Assembly (NCBI GenBank): GCA_041686935.1
Contig: JAWLCW010000025.1
Coordinates: 1 to 64,000 of the forward strand
Reading direction: 5' to 3'
Source of the DNA: Mariniphaga sp041686935
GTDB taxonomy: Bacteria > Bacteroidota > Bacteroidia > Bacteroidales > Prolixibacteraceae
Length of the DNA stretch: 64,000 nt
The position numbers were made by a program, and so were the translations under genes. Every line of letters begins with the position of its first letter. Position 1 is the first letter of the stretch. Under the pieces are notes generated by a model that saw nothing but the letters and a program-made list of their open reading frames with translations, was not told the DNA's origin and ran no database searches. Positions 16,171 to 23,814 of the stretch are shown here, piece by piece.

Positions 16171-17928
16171 GTGAAGATCAATAGGGAAATTTTTGCCGTA
16201 CTGAAAGGAATACCCCTTATATTCTGCGCGTTCACGCTTCTGATTATTATTTACGTTTTGGGCTTTGACAAACAACCTGGAGAAAAAAGTTTCCTGAAGA
16301 ATATTTATTCTGTATGCATTCTTGTCGGAGCGGTTTCCATTGCTTTCAGGTATTTTTATAAAAAGACCAGGCCTTTTTTAAAAGTTCTTCCATTTGATAT
16401 TTTTCTTGTTCTTTTTTCGGTATTTCTTGTTGTTGTGCAATCCGGCAGCACAGAAATTCCTTCACAATCTTTATTTAATCGCATTTTTTGGCTGAAACTC
16501 CTGGTAGTCATATTTTTTTTTCGTGAGGTTTCAGCTTTGCATATAAATTTTAAATGGACGGTGGTGAACCCGGCCCAACTTTTTATTTTGAGTTTTATGT
16601 TTTTGATTATTGCAGGCAGTTTTTTGCTGCTTCTTCCCAATGCTACCCATACTTCAATTTCGCTAACGGATGCTCTATTTACCGCTACCAGTGCGGTGTG
16701 TGTTACAGGGCTTACGGTTGTTGATACCGGTAGTTTTTTTACGCCTTTCGGCCAGGTAATTATCATTTCGCTGGTTCAGGCGGGTGGTTTGGGAATTATG
16801 ACCTTCGCCAGTTATTTCGGTTATTTTTTCAAGGGGTCTTCGTCATTTAAAAAACAGCTCGTGTTAAGTGAACTAATCTGGTCGGGAAAACTGGGAGAAG
16901 TATTTTCCACGCTGAAAAGAATTATTATTATTACTCTGTTGATTGAAACCGCAGGTGCTGTTTTTATATTTTCAAGCTTAAATAATGAAGTTTTTCCGGA
17001 ACAATCAGACCGGATATTTTTTTCAGTGTTTCATGCTATTTCCGGTTTTTGTAATGCCGGTTTTTCCACGTTGCAAAACAGTTTGTACGATGCTGCATTT
17101 CGTTTCAATTATTCCCTGCATCTTATTCTTGCAGCGCTTTTTATTTTGGGAGGACTGGGTTTTCCCATTGTGTTTAACCTGCTCAAATTTTTGAAAAATA
17201 AGCTGGTTAAAGGAGTTTTTAAGCTAATTGGTCGAAAACACACTCATTTGCCCTGGATTTTGAATATCAATACCCGTATTGTCTTAATCACTACGCTTAT
17301 ATTAATTTTTGTGGGAACCGTTCATTTTTTTGTGTTCGAGTATAATAATACGCTTGCAGAACACAGTCTTCGGGGAAAAATCGTTTCTGCATTTTTTGGC
17401 GCAGTTACTCCGCGTACAGCCGGTTTTAATACCACCGATACTTCAAATCTTGGTATTCCGGCAGTTCTAATGATATTTTTTTTGATGTGGGTGGGAGCTT
17501 CACCCGCTTCTACCGGGGGCGGAATAAAAACCAGCTCTTTAGCCCTGGCAGTAGTTAATTTTCTATCCCTGGCAAGAGGAAAAAAGCGTATGGAGATACT
17601 TGGCCGCGAAATCTCCCAGGTTTCTGTGAACAGGGCTTTTTCGATTATTTTTTTATCGGTACTGGTTATTTCCATCTCTGTTTTTGGGGTGGCTTTATTT
17701 GATGGAGAAAAAGATATGCTCAGTATTTCTTTTGAATGTGTTTCGGCATTCAGCACTGTTGGCTTAAGCCGGGGGATAACGGCAGACCTGAGCAATTACA
17801 GCAAATTCATTTTAATTTTTACCATGTTTGTGGGAAGGGTAGGTATGTTAACCGTGCTCATTGCACTGTTTAAAAAAGTTACCAGGTACAAATACCAGTA
17901 TCCTGCTGAAGATATTTTAATTCATTAA
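16171..17928 (+). CDS. ktrB: KtrB-type potassium transporter with extra N-terminal membrane region
   Basis: The 585-residue protein carries KtrB signatures: filter loops AVCVTGLTVVDT, GFCNAGFSTL, PRTAGFNTTD and FSTVGLSRG, with QAGGLGIMTF, ASPASTGGGIKTS and a final VGRVGMLTV. KtrB proteins are usually about 440-460 residues. Here about 130 extra N-terminal residues form roughly four additional membrane helices. The likely start is GTG 16171; no in-frame ATG precedes the first helix. It is followed after 10 bp by the KtrA-like ring subunit, so the two form a KtrAB system for nucleotide-gated K+ (or Na+-coupled K+) uptake. Confidence 0.92.
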   Translation: MKINREIFAVLKGIPLIFCAFTLLIIIYVLGFDKQPGEKSFLKNIYSVCILVGAVSIAFRYFYKKTRPFLKVLPFDIFLVLFSVFLVVVQSGSTEIPSQSLFNRIFWLKLLVVIFFFREVSALHINFKWTVVNPAQLFILSFMFLIIAGSFLLLLPNATHTSISLTDALFTATSAVCVTGLTVVDTGSFFTPFGQVIIISLVQAGGLGIMTFASYFGYFFKGSSSFKKQLVLSELIWSGKLGEVFSTLKRIIIITLLIETAGAVFIFSSLNNEVFPEQSDRIFFSVFHAISGFCNAGFSTLQNSLYDAAFRFNYSLHLILAALFILGGLGFPIVFNLLKFLKNKLVKGVFKLIGRKHTHLPWILNINTRIVLITTLILIFVGTVHFFVFEYNNTLAEHSLRGKIVSAFFGAVTPRTAGFNTTDTSNLGIPAVLMIFFLMWVGASPASTGGGIKTSSLALAVVNFLSLARGKKRMEILGREISQVSVNRAFSIIFLSVLVISISVFGVALFDGEKDMLSISFECVSAFSTVGLSRGITADLSNYSKFILIFTMFVGRVGMLTVLIALFKKVTRYKYQYPAEDILIH

Positions 17929-17938
17929 AAAAATTAGT

Positions 17939-18622
17939 ATGAGATTTATTATCATTGGGCTTGGCAATTTTGGAAACACACTGGCAGAAAAACTAACCAA
18001 CATGAACCACGAAGTGATTGGCGTAGATAACCAAATGGAAAAAGTGGAAGCCATCAAAGACAGGATTAGTTATGCCGTATGTTTGAACAGTAAAGATCCG
18101 GAAGCATTGAATACTTTACCATTACAGAATTCCAATGCAGTGATTGTATGTATTGGCGAGGACGAGGGGGCAAGCTTAATTACAACTGCGCATTTAAAAA
18201 GAATAAAGGTGCCCCGATTAATAAGCCGGTCGGTTTCTCCTATTCATGAAACCATTCTCGAAGCCATGGGAATTACTGAAATTGTAAGGCCCGAGGAAGA
18301 ATCAGCAATCAGGTGGGCTCGCAGGTTAACGTCGAGCGGTTTTATCGATTCATTTGAACTGACCAGCGATTATTCGATTGTGGAGATGGAAGTGCCTGGA
18401 AAATTTGTCGGTAAAACAATTGGCCAAATTGGATTTAACAAGAATTTTCGTGTTATCGTACTCACCACCATGACACAGGTGAAAGAGCGAAATTTACTGG
18501 GTACTGCAAAACTGGTAAAAAAATTATATGGAACCGCTACAGCCGAAACAGTGTTGAACAAAGGAGATGTGATGGTTATTTACGGGCACAAAAAAAATAT
18601 TCAGCGTTTGCTGGAAGAATAA
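17939..18622 (+). CDS. ktrA: KtrA/TrkA-type RCK regulatory subunit
   Basis: The 227-residue cytoplasmic protein has a Rossmann RCK_N domain (IIGLGNFGNTLA at residues 4-15, with an acidic residue at the end of strand 2 in VIGVDNQ). An RCK_C/TrkA_C domain follows (about 140-225, IVEMEVPGKFVGKTIGQIGF). Such subunits form octameric rings that bind ATP/ADP or NAD(H) and gate KtrB/TrkH. It lies 10 bp downstream of the KtrB-like gene and is the only free RCK subunit here. It might also serve the two TrkH proteins. Confidence 0.93.
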   Translation: MRFIIIGLGNFGNTLAEKLTNMNHEVIGVDNQMEKVEAIKDRISYAVCLNSKDPEALNTLPLQNSNAVIVCIGEDEGASLITTAHLKRIKVPRLISRSVSPIHETILEAMGITEIVRPEEESAIRWARRLTSSGFIDSFELTSDYSIVEMEVPGKFVGKTIGQIGFNKNFRVIVLTTMTQVKERNLLGTAKLVKKLYGTATAETVLNKGDVMVIYGHKKNIQRLLEE

Positions 18623-18721
18623 ACATAAGGGAAATGATTTGAATCAACCGGGGTAATACAGTGCATAGCAATTCCATTTGAATAGTTGAAAGAATAAAAC
18701 TGTAAAACCAAAACCGTTTTT

Positions 18722-18729
18722 TATATTTG
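18722..18729 (+). promoter_or_regulatory. Candidate -7 box for the CPA2 antiporter
   Basis: TATATTTG fits TAnnTTTG exactly and lies 18 bp before the antiporter ATG. No TTTG box sits at a standard distance, so only the -7 element is supported. Confidence 0.45.
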
Positions 18730-18747
18730 GCGCTGAAATAACAAATT

Positions 18748-20898
18748 ATGATAGTTTTTTTTAATGCAATAGATACAACACTTCCCCTCGCCAATCCGGT
18801 GTTGAAGTTTCTTGTTATTTTGCTCATTATTTTGTTTGCACCCATTTTGCTGAACCGGGTAAAAATTCCGCATCTTTTGGGTTTAATTATTGCCGGCGCC
18901 ATAATTGGCCCATTCGGCTTTAACCTGATAACCCGCGACAGCAGCATAATTCTTTCAGGAACGGCGGGTTTGCTTTACATTATGTTCCTGGCCGGGCTTG
19001 AGATTGACATGGCCGACTTTAAAAAAAATGCTGGCAAAAGCACAATGCTGGGAATGCTTGGATTTATAATTCCCATGTTGCTTGGCACAACGGCTGGCCT
19101 TTACCTTTTGGGATATTCTTTTTTTACATCGATACTGATGGCCAGTATGTTTTCTTCCCATACACTAATTACTTATCCCATAGTAAGTAAACTGGGCATT
19201 GCCAAAAACCAGGCCGTGAACATTACTGTTGGGAGTACTCTAATCACCAATGTACTTGCTTTACTTGTGCTGGCAGTTGTGGTGGGGATGACCTCCGGCG
19301 ATATCGCTCAGAATTTTGCCCTGAAACTGTCTGTCTCTTTCATCATTTTTTCTTCCATCATCATGCTGGGTTTTCCGATCCTTGCCCGGTGGTTTTTCAA
19401 ACGGTACGACGATAATGTTTCGCAATATGTTTTTGTTTTGGTCCTGGTTTTTCTGGGCGCAATTCTTTCCGAACTGGCCGGCATTGAAGGAATCATCGGA
19501 GCATTTTTGGCCGGGTTGGCATTGAACCGGCTTATCCCCCGCACTTCCCCGCTTATGAACCGGATTGATTTCGTAGGTAATGCCATTTTTATTCCCTTTT
19601 TTTTACTGAGTGTGGGAATGCTAATCGACTTTCGCGCCTTTTTTACCGATTTTGAAACCGTTATTGTGGCCGTAACCATGTCGGTTATTGCCACGGTTGG
19701 GAAGTACATTCCTGCCTGGGTAATTCAAAAAAGTTTCAGGTATTCAGTCGATCAGCGCCGTTTGATATTTGGGCTCAGCAATGCGCAGGCTGCCGCAACA
19801 CTTGCTGCAGTTTTGGTTGGTTACAACGTCATACTGGGCGAAACGGCTGACGGAGAGCCCATCAGGTTGCTAAGCGAAAGTATTCTGAACGGAACCATTA
19901 TTATGATTCTGGTAACCTGTACCATTGCTTCGTTTGAAACCCAGCGGGGCGCCGAAAGCATTGCCCGTACCGAAAATGCCGGCATTGAAGATGGGGAACA
20001 AACATCTGATGAACGCATTCTTATCCCGGTAAGCAACCCCGAAACCGTTGATGAACTGATTCATTTAAGTACCATGGTCCGGTCGAAAAAAAATAAATCA
20101 GGTTTGTTCGCGTTAAAAATTCTTAATCACAATTCAACAGAACCCGGGGCAGAAAAACAGGCAAAAAAACTGCTGGAAAAAGCGGCCATAACAGCATCTT
20201 CAACCGATATTCATCTTACAGAACTTCTCCGTTACGATCTTAATATTGTTAACGGAATTACCAGCGTAATTAGGGAACACCGGATTACTGACCTGGTGCT
20301 GGGACTTCATGTAAAAAAGGGCATTTCAGAATCTTTTTTGGGAAACCTGACTGAAGGAATCCTGGCGAAAAGTAATATTACAACACTGGTTTACAAACCT
20401 GCCCAACCCATTTCAACAGTTGCGCGCCATTTTATTGTGATGCCCGAAAATGCTGAAAAAGAAGCCGGATTTCCTTTCTGGTTACTTAAAACCTGGAATA
20501 TTTCCCGGAATTCAGGTGCGAAATTGTTGTTTTACGGAACAGAAGATACGCTGGGTTTTGTACGCAATATACATTCAAAGCACCCCATTGAAGCTGAATT
20601 TACGGTTTTTGACGACTGGGACGATTTTTTAATCCTTTCACGCGACATTAAAACCGATGATAATTTAATTGTTGTTTTAAGCAGGAAAAATCAGATTTCT
20701 TATCATTCAAATATGACCAATGTGCCCAAATACCTGAACAAATATTTTATGGGAAACAGTTTTATCCTGGTTTTTCCCATGCAGGTAAACGAAGGGCAAA
20801 TAAAGAAAACCGATTTAAATTACCCGTCGCTGCTCGAACCCATTGAAAAACTGGATGAAATAGGAAAAACAATTGCCGGTTTATTCAAACGGAAATGA
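18748..20898 (+). CDS. CPA2-family cation:proton antiporter with C-terminal USP-like domains
   Basis: The 716-residue protein has an N-terminal Kef/NapA-type transporter domain of about 12 helices (residues 15-400). It includes IPHLLGLIIAGAIIGPFGFN, FLAGLEIDMADF and the GIIGAFLAGLALNR segment. The cytoplasmic half (about 425-716) looks like two universal-stress-protein-like domains rather than the RCK domain found in KefB/KefC. It would exchange K+ or Na+ for H+ across the inner membrane. It follows ktrA after 125 bp with its own likely promoter. Together with the uptake genes it could balance cytoplasmic K+. Ion specificity cannot be read from the sequence. Confidence 0.9.
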   Translation: MIVFFNAIDTTLPLANPVLKFLVILLIILFAPILLNRVKIPHLLGLIIAGAIIGPFGFNLITRDSSIILSGTAGLLYIMFLAGLEIDMADFKKNAGKSTMLGMLGFIIPMLLGTTAGLYLLGYSFFTSILMASMFSSHTLITYPIVSKLGIAKNQAVNITVGSTLITNVLALLVLAVVVGMTSGDIAQNFALKLSVSFIIFSSIIMLGFPILARWFFKRYDDNVSQYVFVLVLVFLGAILSELAGIEGIIGAFLAGLALNRLIPRTSPLMNRIDFVGNAIFIPFFLLSVGMLIDFRAFFTDFETVIVAVTMSVIATVGKYIPAWVIQKSFRYSVDQRRLIFGLSNAQAAATLAAVLVGYNVILGETADGEPIRLLSESILNGTIIMILVTCTIASFETQRGAESIARTENAGIEDGEQTSDERILIPVSNPETVDELIHLSTMVRSKKNKSGLFALKILNHNSTEPGAEKQAKKLLEKAAITASSTDIHLTELLRYDLNIVNGITSVIREHRITDLVLGLHVKKGISESFLGNLTEGILAKSNITTLVYKPAQPISTVARHFIVMPENAEKEAGFPFWLLKTWNISRNSGAKLLFYGTEDTLGFVRNIHSKHPIEAEFTVFDDWDDFLILSRDIKTDDNLIVVLSRKNQISYHSNMTNVPKYLNKYFMGNSFILVFPMQVNEGQIKKTDLNYPSLLEPIEKLDEIGKTIAGLFKRK

Positions 20899-21008
20899 AC
20901 TTTTTACGCCAACATTGTTAGGTTGATTGATTTGGGCAAGTTGGAAAAGTTACCGGTAGTTAATTTTTTTTATAATACCTTTTGTTAGCTTTGTGTTAAT
21001 AGCAATTT

Positions 21009-21038
21009 ACGGATACCTGATATACGGATACCTGATAT
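21009..21038. repeat. Exact 15-bp tandem duplication
   Basis: The unit ACGGATACCTGATAT occurs twice head to tail (21009-21023 and 21024-21038). The end of the second copy creates an ATG at 21037 in frame with the next gene. That ATG is therefore a poor start choice; ATG 21085 is preferred. Confidence 0.8.
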
Positions 21039-21084
21039 GAAAAATCTATCCGAAACTAAATTTTTAAAATATAAAAATTTATTT

Positions 21085-21282
21085 ATGAGTTATATAACAG
21101 TCAAAAATTCGGATAATATTGAGGAATTAACCAAATTAAAAAATAAACTGAGAAATAAGGGTGTTAAATGTCGGATCAGGAATGAAATGCCCGGTCAGAT
21201 AATTAACGTTGTTCCGTCGCCATTAGCTGAACTGCAGGTTTTAAAAGATCACCTCCAAAAAGCACAGGAAATACTACCCTAA
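21085..21282 (+). CDS. DUF2007-like small protein
   Basis: The 65-residue protein beginning MSYITVKNSDNIEELTKLKN has the beta-alpha-beta pattern of DUF2007 putative signal-transducing proteins (residues 3-60, with NKLRNKGVKCRIRNEMPG). These fold like ferredoxin or PII proteins and are found in many Bacteroidota; their role is not established. ATG 21085 was chosen because the sequence before it comes from a tandem duplication and does not fit the family. A 16-residue longer form from ATG 21037 is possible. It precedes a BON protein and a lipoprotein. Confidence 0.6.
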   Translation: MSYITVKNSDNIEELTKLKNKLRNKGVKCRIRNEMPGQIINVVPSPLAELQVLKDHLQKAQEILP

Positions 21283-21392
21283 TAAACGTTTTTTCCTGCC
21301 TGAATTCTTTAAACTATTTTAACATGATATTTATAACACATCTTTTTTAACATCGTTTCAATATTTAGAAGAAACAAAAAAAGAAGTTTAAT

Positions 21393-21695
21393 ATGATTCC
21401 AACGAATGAAGAATTAATTAAAAGAGGTGTTCTAAAACAGTTAAAACAGGATGAAAGTGTTCGATCGAATAATATCAAGGTAAAAGTTTCGGGTAAAAAG
21501 GTGATATTGGAAGGAACGGTTGCCAGTTATTCGGGGAAAATTTCCGCCAGTGAAGATGCAGCCCGGGTTATTGGGGTTAAGGATGTAATTAACAATCTCA
21601 GGGTTGAATATCCTGACGGTATAACTGAACCAGTTGAGGAAAAAATAAAAGTGTATCAAATGATAAGTCGTTTACTAAATGTAAGCGACAGTTAA
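21393..21695 (+). CDS. BON-domain protein
   Basis: The 100-residue protein has one BON domain (about 5-75): LIKRGVLKQLKQDE, then VSGKKVILEGTVASYSGKIS, ASEDAARVIGVKDVINNL. BON domains occur in OsmY-type envelope stress proteins and in potassium-binding Kbp. No signal peptide is seen, so it is probably cytoplasmic, like Kbp. That fits its place after K+ transporters. The Kbp partner domain LysM is missing. Confidence 0.85.
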   Translation: MIPTNEELIKRGVLKQLKQDESVRSNNIKVKVSGKKVILEGTVASYSGKISASEDAARVIGVKDVINNLRVEYPDGITEPVEEKIKVYQMISRLLNVSDS

Positions 21696-21777
21696 ACAAA
21701 AGCCAATTATTTTGTAAAAGATTAAACAAAATTGGAATTTGTCTCGTTAAAAAAATCAAATACTAAAAATATATGTT

Positions 21778-22203
21778 ATGCTGAAAATGGAAAAAAATTT
21801 TACGTTATTGATTTTAAGTGCTGGTTTAATTGTACTTACAGCGTGCGGTTCAGGCCAGAAGAAGAATGCTGAAGAAAATAATACCTCAGAATTAAAAACA
21901 GAGGTAAGTGCTGAACTACAGGAGAAACAAAATAAACTGACACAAACAGCCAATAATAAGCTAGCCAATATCAATGAAAAAATTAAAGAACTAAACAACA
22001 AAATTGGAGAACAAACAGCTAATCTGAGTGAAGATCAGGAAGAAGCGCTTGATAAACTTCAAAATAAACGTGAAGAGGCAAACGAACAGTTAAATAATCT
22101 GAGAAATGTTTCCATGGAAGAATGGGATGATTTCGAAACAAATTTTAAAGAAAATCTTGACAGTGTAATAATAATTGCAGATGAGATTCTGGAAAAATTT
22201 TAA
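21778..22203 (+). CDS. Small coiled-coil lipoprotein
   Basis: The 141-residue protein has a signal peptide ending in a lipobox (IVLTAC near residue 23), then a linker rich in N, E and K. A long coiled coil runs from about 40 to 120 (repeated KLxNxxxK/E and NNL patterns). ATG 21778 or 21787 could start it. The mature part resembles small surface or periplasmic lipoproteins of unknown role. It is followed by a strong terminator, which ends the plus-strand unit that began with the DUF2007-like and BON genes. Confidence 0.75.
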   Translation: MLKMEKNFTLLILSAGLIVLTACGSGQKKNAEENNTSELKTEVSAELQEKQNKLTQTANNKLANINEKIKELNNKIGEQTANLSEDQEEALDKLQNKREEANEQLNNLRNVSMEEWDDFETNFKENLDSVIIIADEILEKF

Positions 22204-22242
22204 GAGACACTATTTCACAAAGTGTATAATTAAAAATACCGA

Positions 22243-22274
22243 GGGTTTAGCTATTTATAGCTGGACTCTTTTTT
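22243..22274 (+). terminator. Rho-independent terminator after the lipoprotein gene
   Basis: The arms GGGTTTAGCTA and TAGCTGGACTC form a stem of about 11 bp with three G-T pairs and a 4-base loop, followed by six T residues. It lies 40 bp after the lipoprotein stop and before the convergent deacetylase gene. Confidence 0.7.
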
Positions 22275-22285
22275 CAAATAGAGAG

Positions 22286-23077
22286 CTATAAGTTATTCAA
22301 ATATTCAACTATATCAATTAATGGGGCTGTCCAGATACTTTTCCCGTTTTCGTTTAAATAGCGTATTAATTTGTTATGCTCTTCCAGTGAAATATTTAAT
22401 TTATGTCCGCCTCCAACACCATGGAACATAAAAACCACCATCCCCCGCTTTTTTTTTGCTTCCTGGACAATTTGAATCATTTCCTCTCCCGTTTTTTCAT
22501 TGGCAGGGTAAATTTTAATGTCGTATAAATCTATTTCAGAGAATTTGTTTAGGCCAACAGTTGTCCCTCTTGCAGCAGGGAAAATGTGTTGAAGTGTGTC
22601 CTTATAATTTTTCTTTTCAACTATTTTATCACCACATGGGTAAGCATAGGTTCTTCGGTTTTTGCCGTCAATTGTTTTCAATAAAGTATTCGCCAGCTTT
22701 AATTCATCCAAAAGACGTTCGATGGAATAGTATTGAAGATCGTAATCATTTTTAACCCACTCATTTCCTTTTGTTTTTCCATTGCATGGGTGAAATAAAC
22801 TATGATTTCCCAATTCATGTCCGCTCATTGCCAGCGACTTCCATTCATCTATTCTGTTTTGAAAAACCACAGAATTTCCATAAACATAAAAAGTCGCTTT
22901 TATTTTTGCTGAATCTAAAACCGGCAATACTTTATCAAGATGCACACTTAAAGCATCATCGTATGTTAGAACAACAGCGCATTTGTTGTTCTTCCATATC
23001 GTCTTCTCCTTTTTAAATCCATTATTATTTAACAGAAGACTTATGCAAACAATCCATAATATCTTTAAAATTATCAA
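22286..23077 (-). CDS. Polysaccharide deacetylase (NodB domain), secreted
   Basis: The 263-residue protein starts with a short hydrophobic signal (residues 1-18). A NodB domain follows with the metal-binding Asp in VVLTYDDA (residues 35-42, equal to the family TFDDG) and the His pair H92 and H96 in SGHELGNHSLFHP. AYPCGDK and VFMFHGVG are the later motifs. Such enzymes remove acetyl groups from cell-surface or dietary polysaccharides using a divalent metal. All metal ligands are visible. It converges on the lipoprotein gene and follows a DUF4168 gene on the same strand. Confidence 0.88.
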   Translation of the reverse strand: MIILKILWIVCISLLLNNNGFKKEKTIWKNNKCAVVLTYDDALSVHLDKVLPVLDSAKIKATFYVYGNSVVFQNRIDEWKSLAMSGHELGNHSLFHPCNGKTKGNEWVKNDYDLQYYSIERLLDELKLANTLLKTIDGKNRRTYAYPCGDKIVEKKNYKDTLQHIFPAARGTTVGLNKFSEIDLYDIKIYPANEKTGEEMIQIVQEAKKKRGMVVFMFHGVGGGHKLNISLEEHNKLIRYLNENGKSIWTAPLIDIVEYLNNL

Positions 23078-23140
23078 CCTGCAAAAAATAAATCAGTTAA
23101 ATAAAAGACGTTACGGAATAGAAGAATTGTCCAAACACTC

Positions 23141-23605
23141 CTATTCTTCCAATAGTTTCTGAAGTTTTTGTTGTAATTCAGGATCGGTCTGAACAGCCAT
23201 AATAATTTCCTGATACCGGGTTACAGTCAACTTGTTATCAGTAATAACATTTTGCATATCCTGCTGTGCCTGATTTTGAATTCTTTCAACAGCTTTATGG
23301 GCAGCAGCAAACTTTTCAAGTTCTTCTTCAGTTGCATCCACCTTCTGATTGGCATTCTGCTCAGCATTTAAAATTTCATTAAATTTCTGAACCTCAATAC
23401 CCTCGTCTTGAACCGCGGCCAACATCTTTTGCTGCAACTGCTGATCTATTAATTGAATTTTGGTGTAAGCAGATGCAAATTGCAATAACTCTGCATCGCT
23501 AATTTCAACGGGTTGGCCCGGCTGTTGAGGAAGTTGTGCAAAGATGCCGGAAATACTCAGGAAAAAGAATACTACAATGAAATACATTTTTTTTAATAAA
23601 ATCAT
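23141..23605 (-). CDS. DUF4168 secreted protein
   Basis: The 154-residue protein has a signal peptide (cleavage after FAQ, about residue 23). The mature part is helical and Q/E-rich, with two repeats of the form ELxxFAxAxxxxxxI (near residues 38-53 and 80-95), as in DUF4168. The C-terminal half carries the characteristic RYQEIIMAVQTDPELQQKL. It is probably periplasmic; its function is unknown. An alternative start is the in-frame ATG at 23587. It lies 63 bp upstream of the deacetylase gene on the same strand. Confidence 0.8.
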   Translation of the reverse strand: MILLKKMYFIVVFFFLSISGIFAQLPQQPGQPVEISDAELLQFASAYTKIQLIDQQLQQKMLAAVQDEGIEVQKFNEILNAEQNANQKVDATEEELEKFAAAHKAVERIQNQAQQDMQNVITDNKLTVTRYQEIIMAVQTDPELQQKLQKLLEE

Positions 23606-23791
23606 AACAAATAAAATTTTAAAATTTAAGATTTACTTTTATAACACTTCAAAGGAACAAAGCTTATCCTGAACAACCTGTCAAAAAATGTTAAAGCTTA
23701 ATAAAAATACTTTAATGCCGGGATATGTAAAGGATTTTAATATTTGAAAAGAAAGTTATAATAAAGTATCTTTAAACTTTTTCAATCAATT

Positions 23792-23799
23792 TACCTTTG
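23792..23799 (+). promoter_or_regulatory. Candidate -7 box for the APC permease
   Basis: TACCTTTG fits TAnnTTTG and lies 15 bp before ATG 23815. This would give a very short leader. No -33 box is evident. Confidence 0.35.
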
Positions 23800-23814
23800 A
23801 TACTAAAAGAACGT

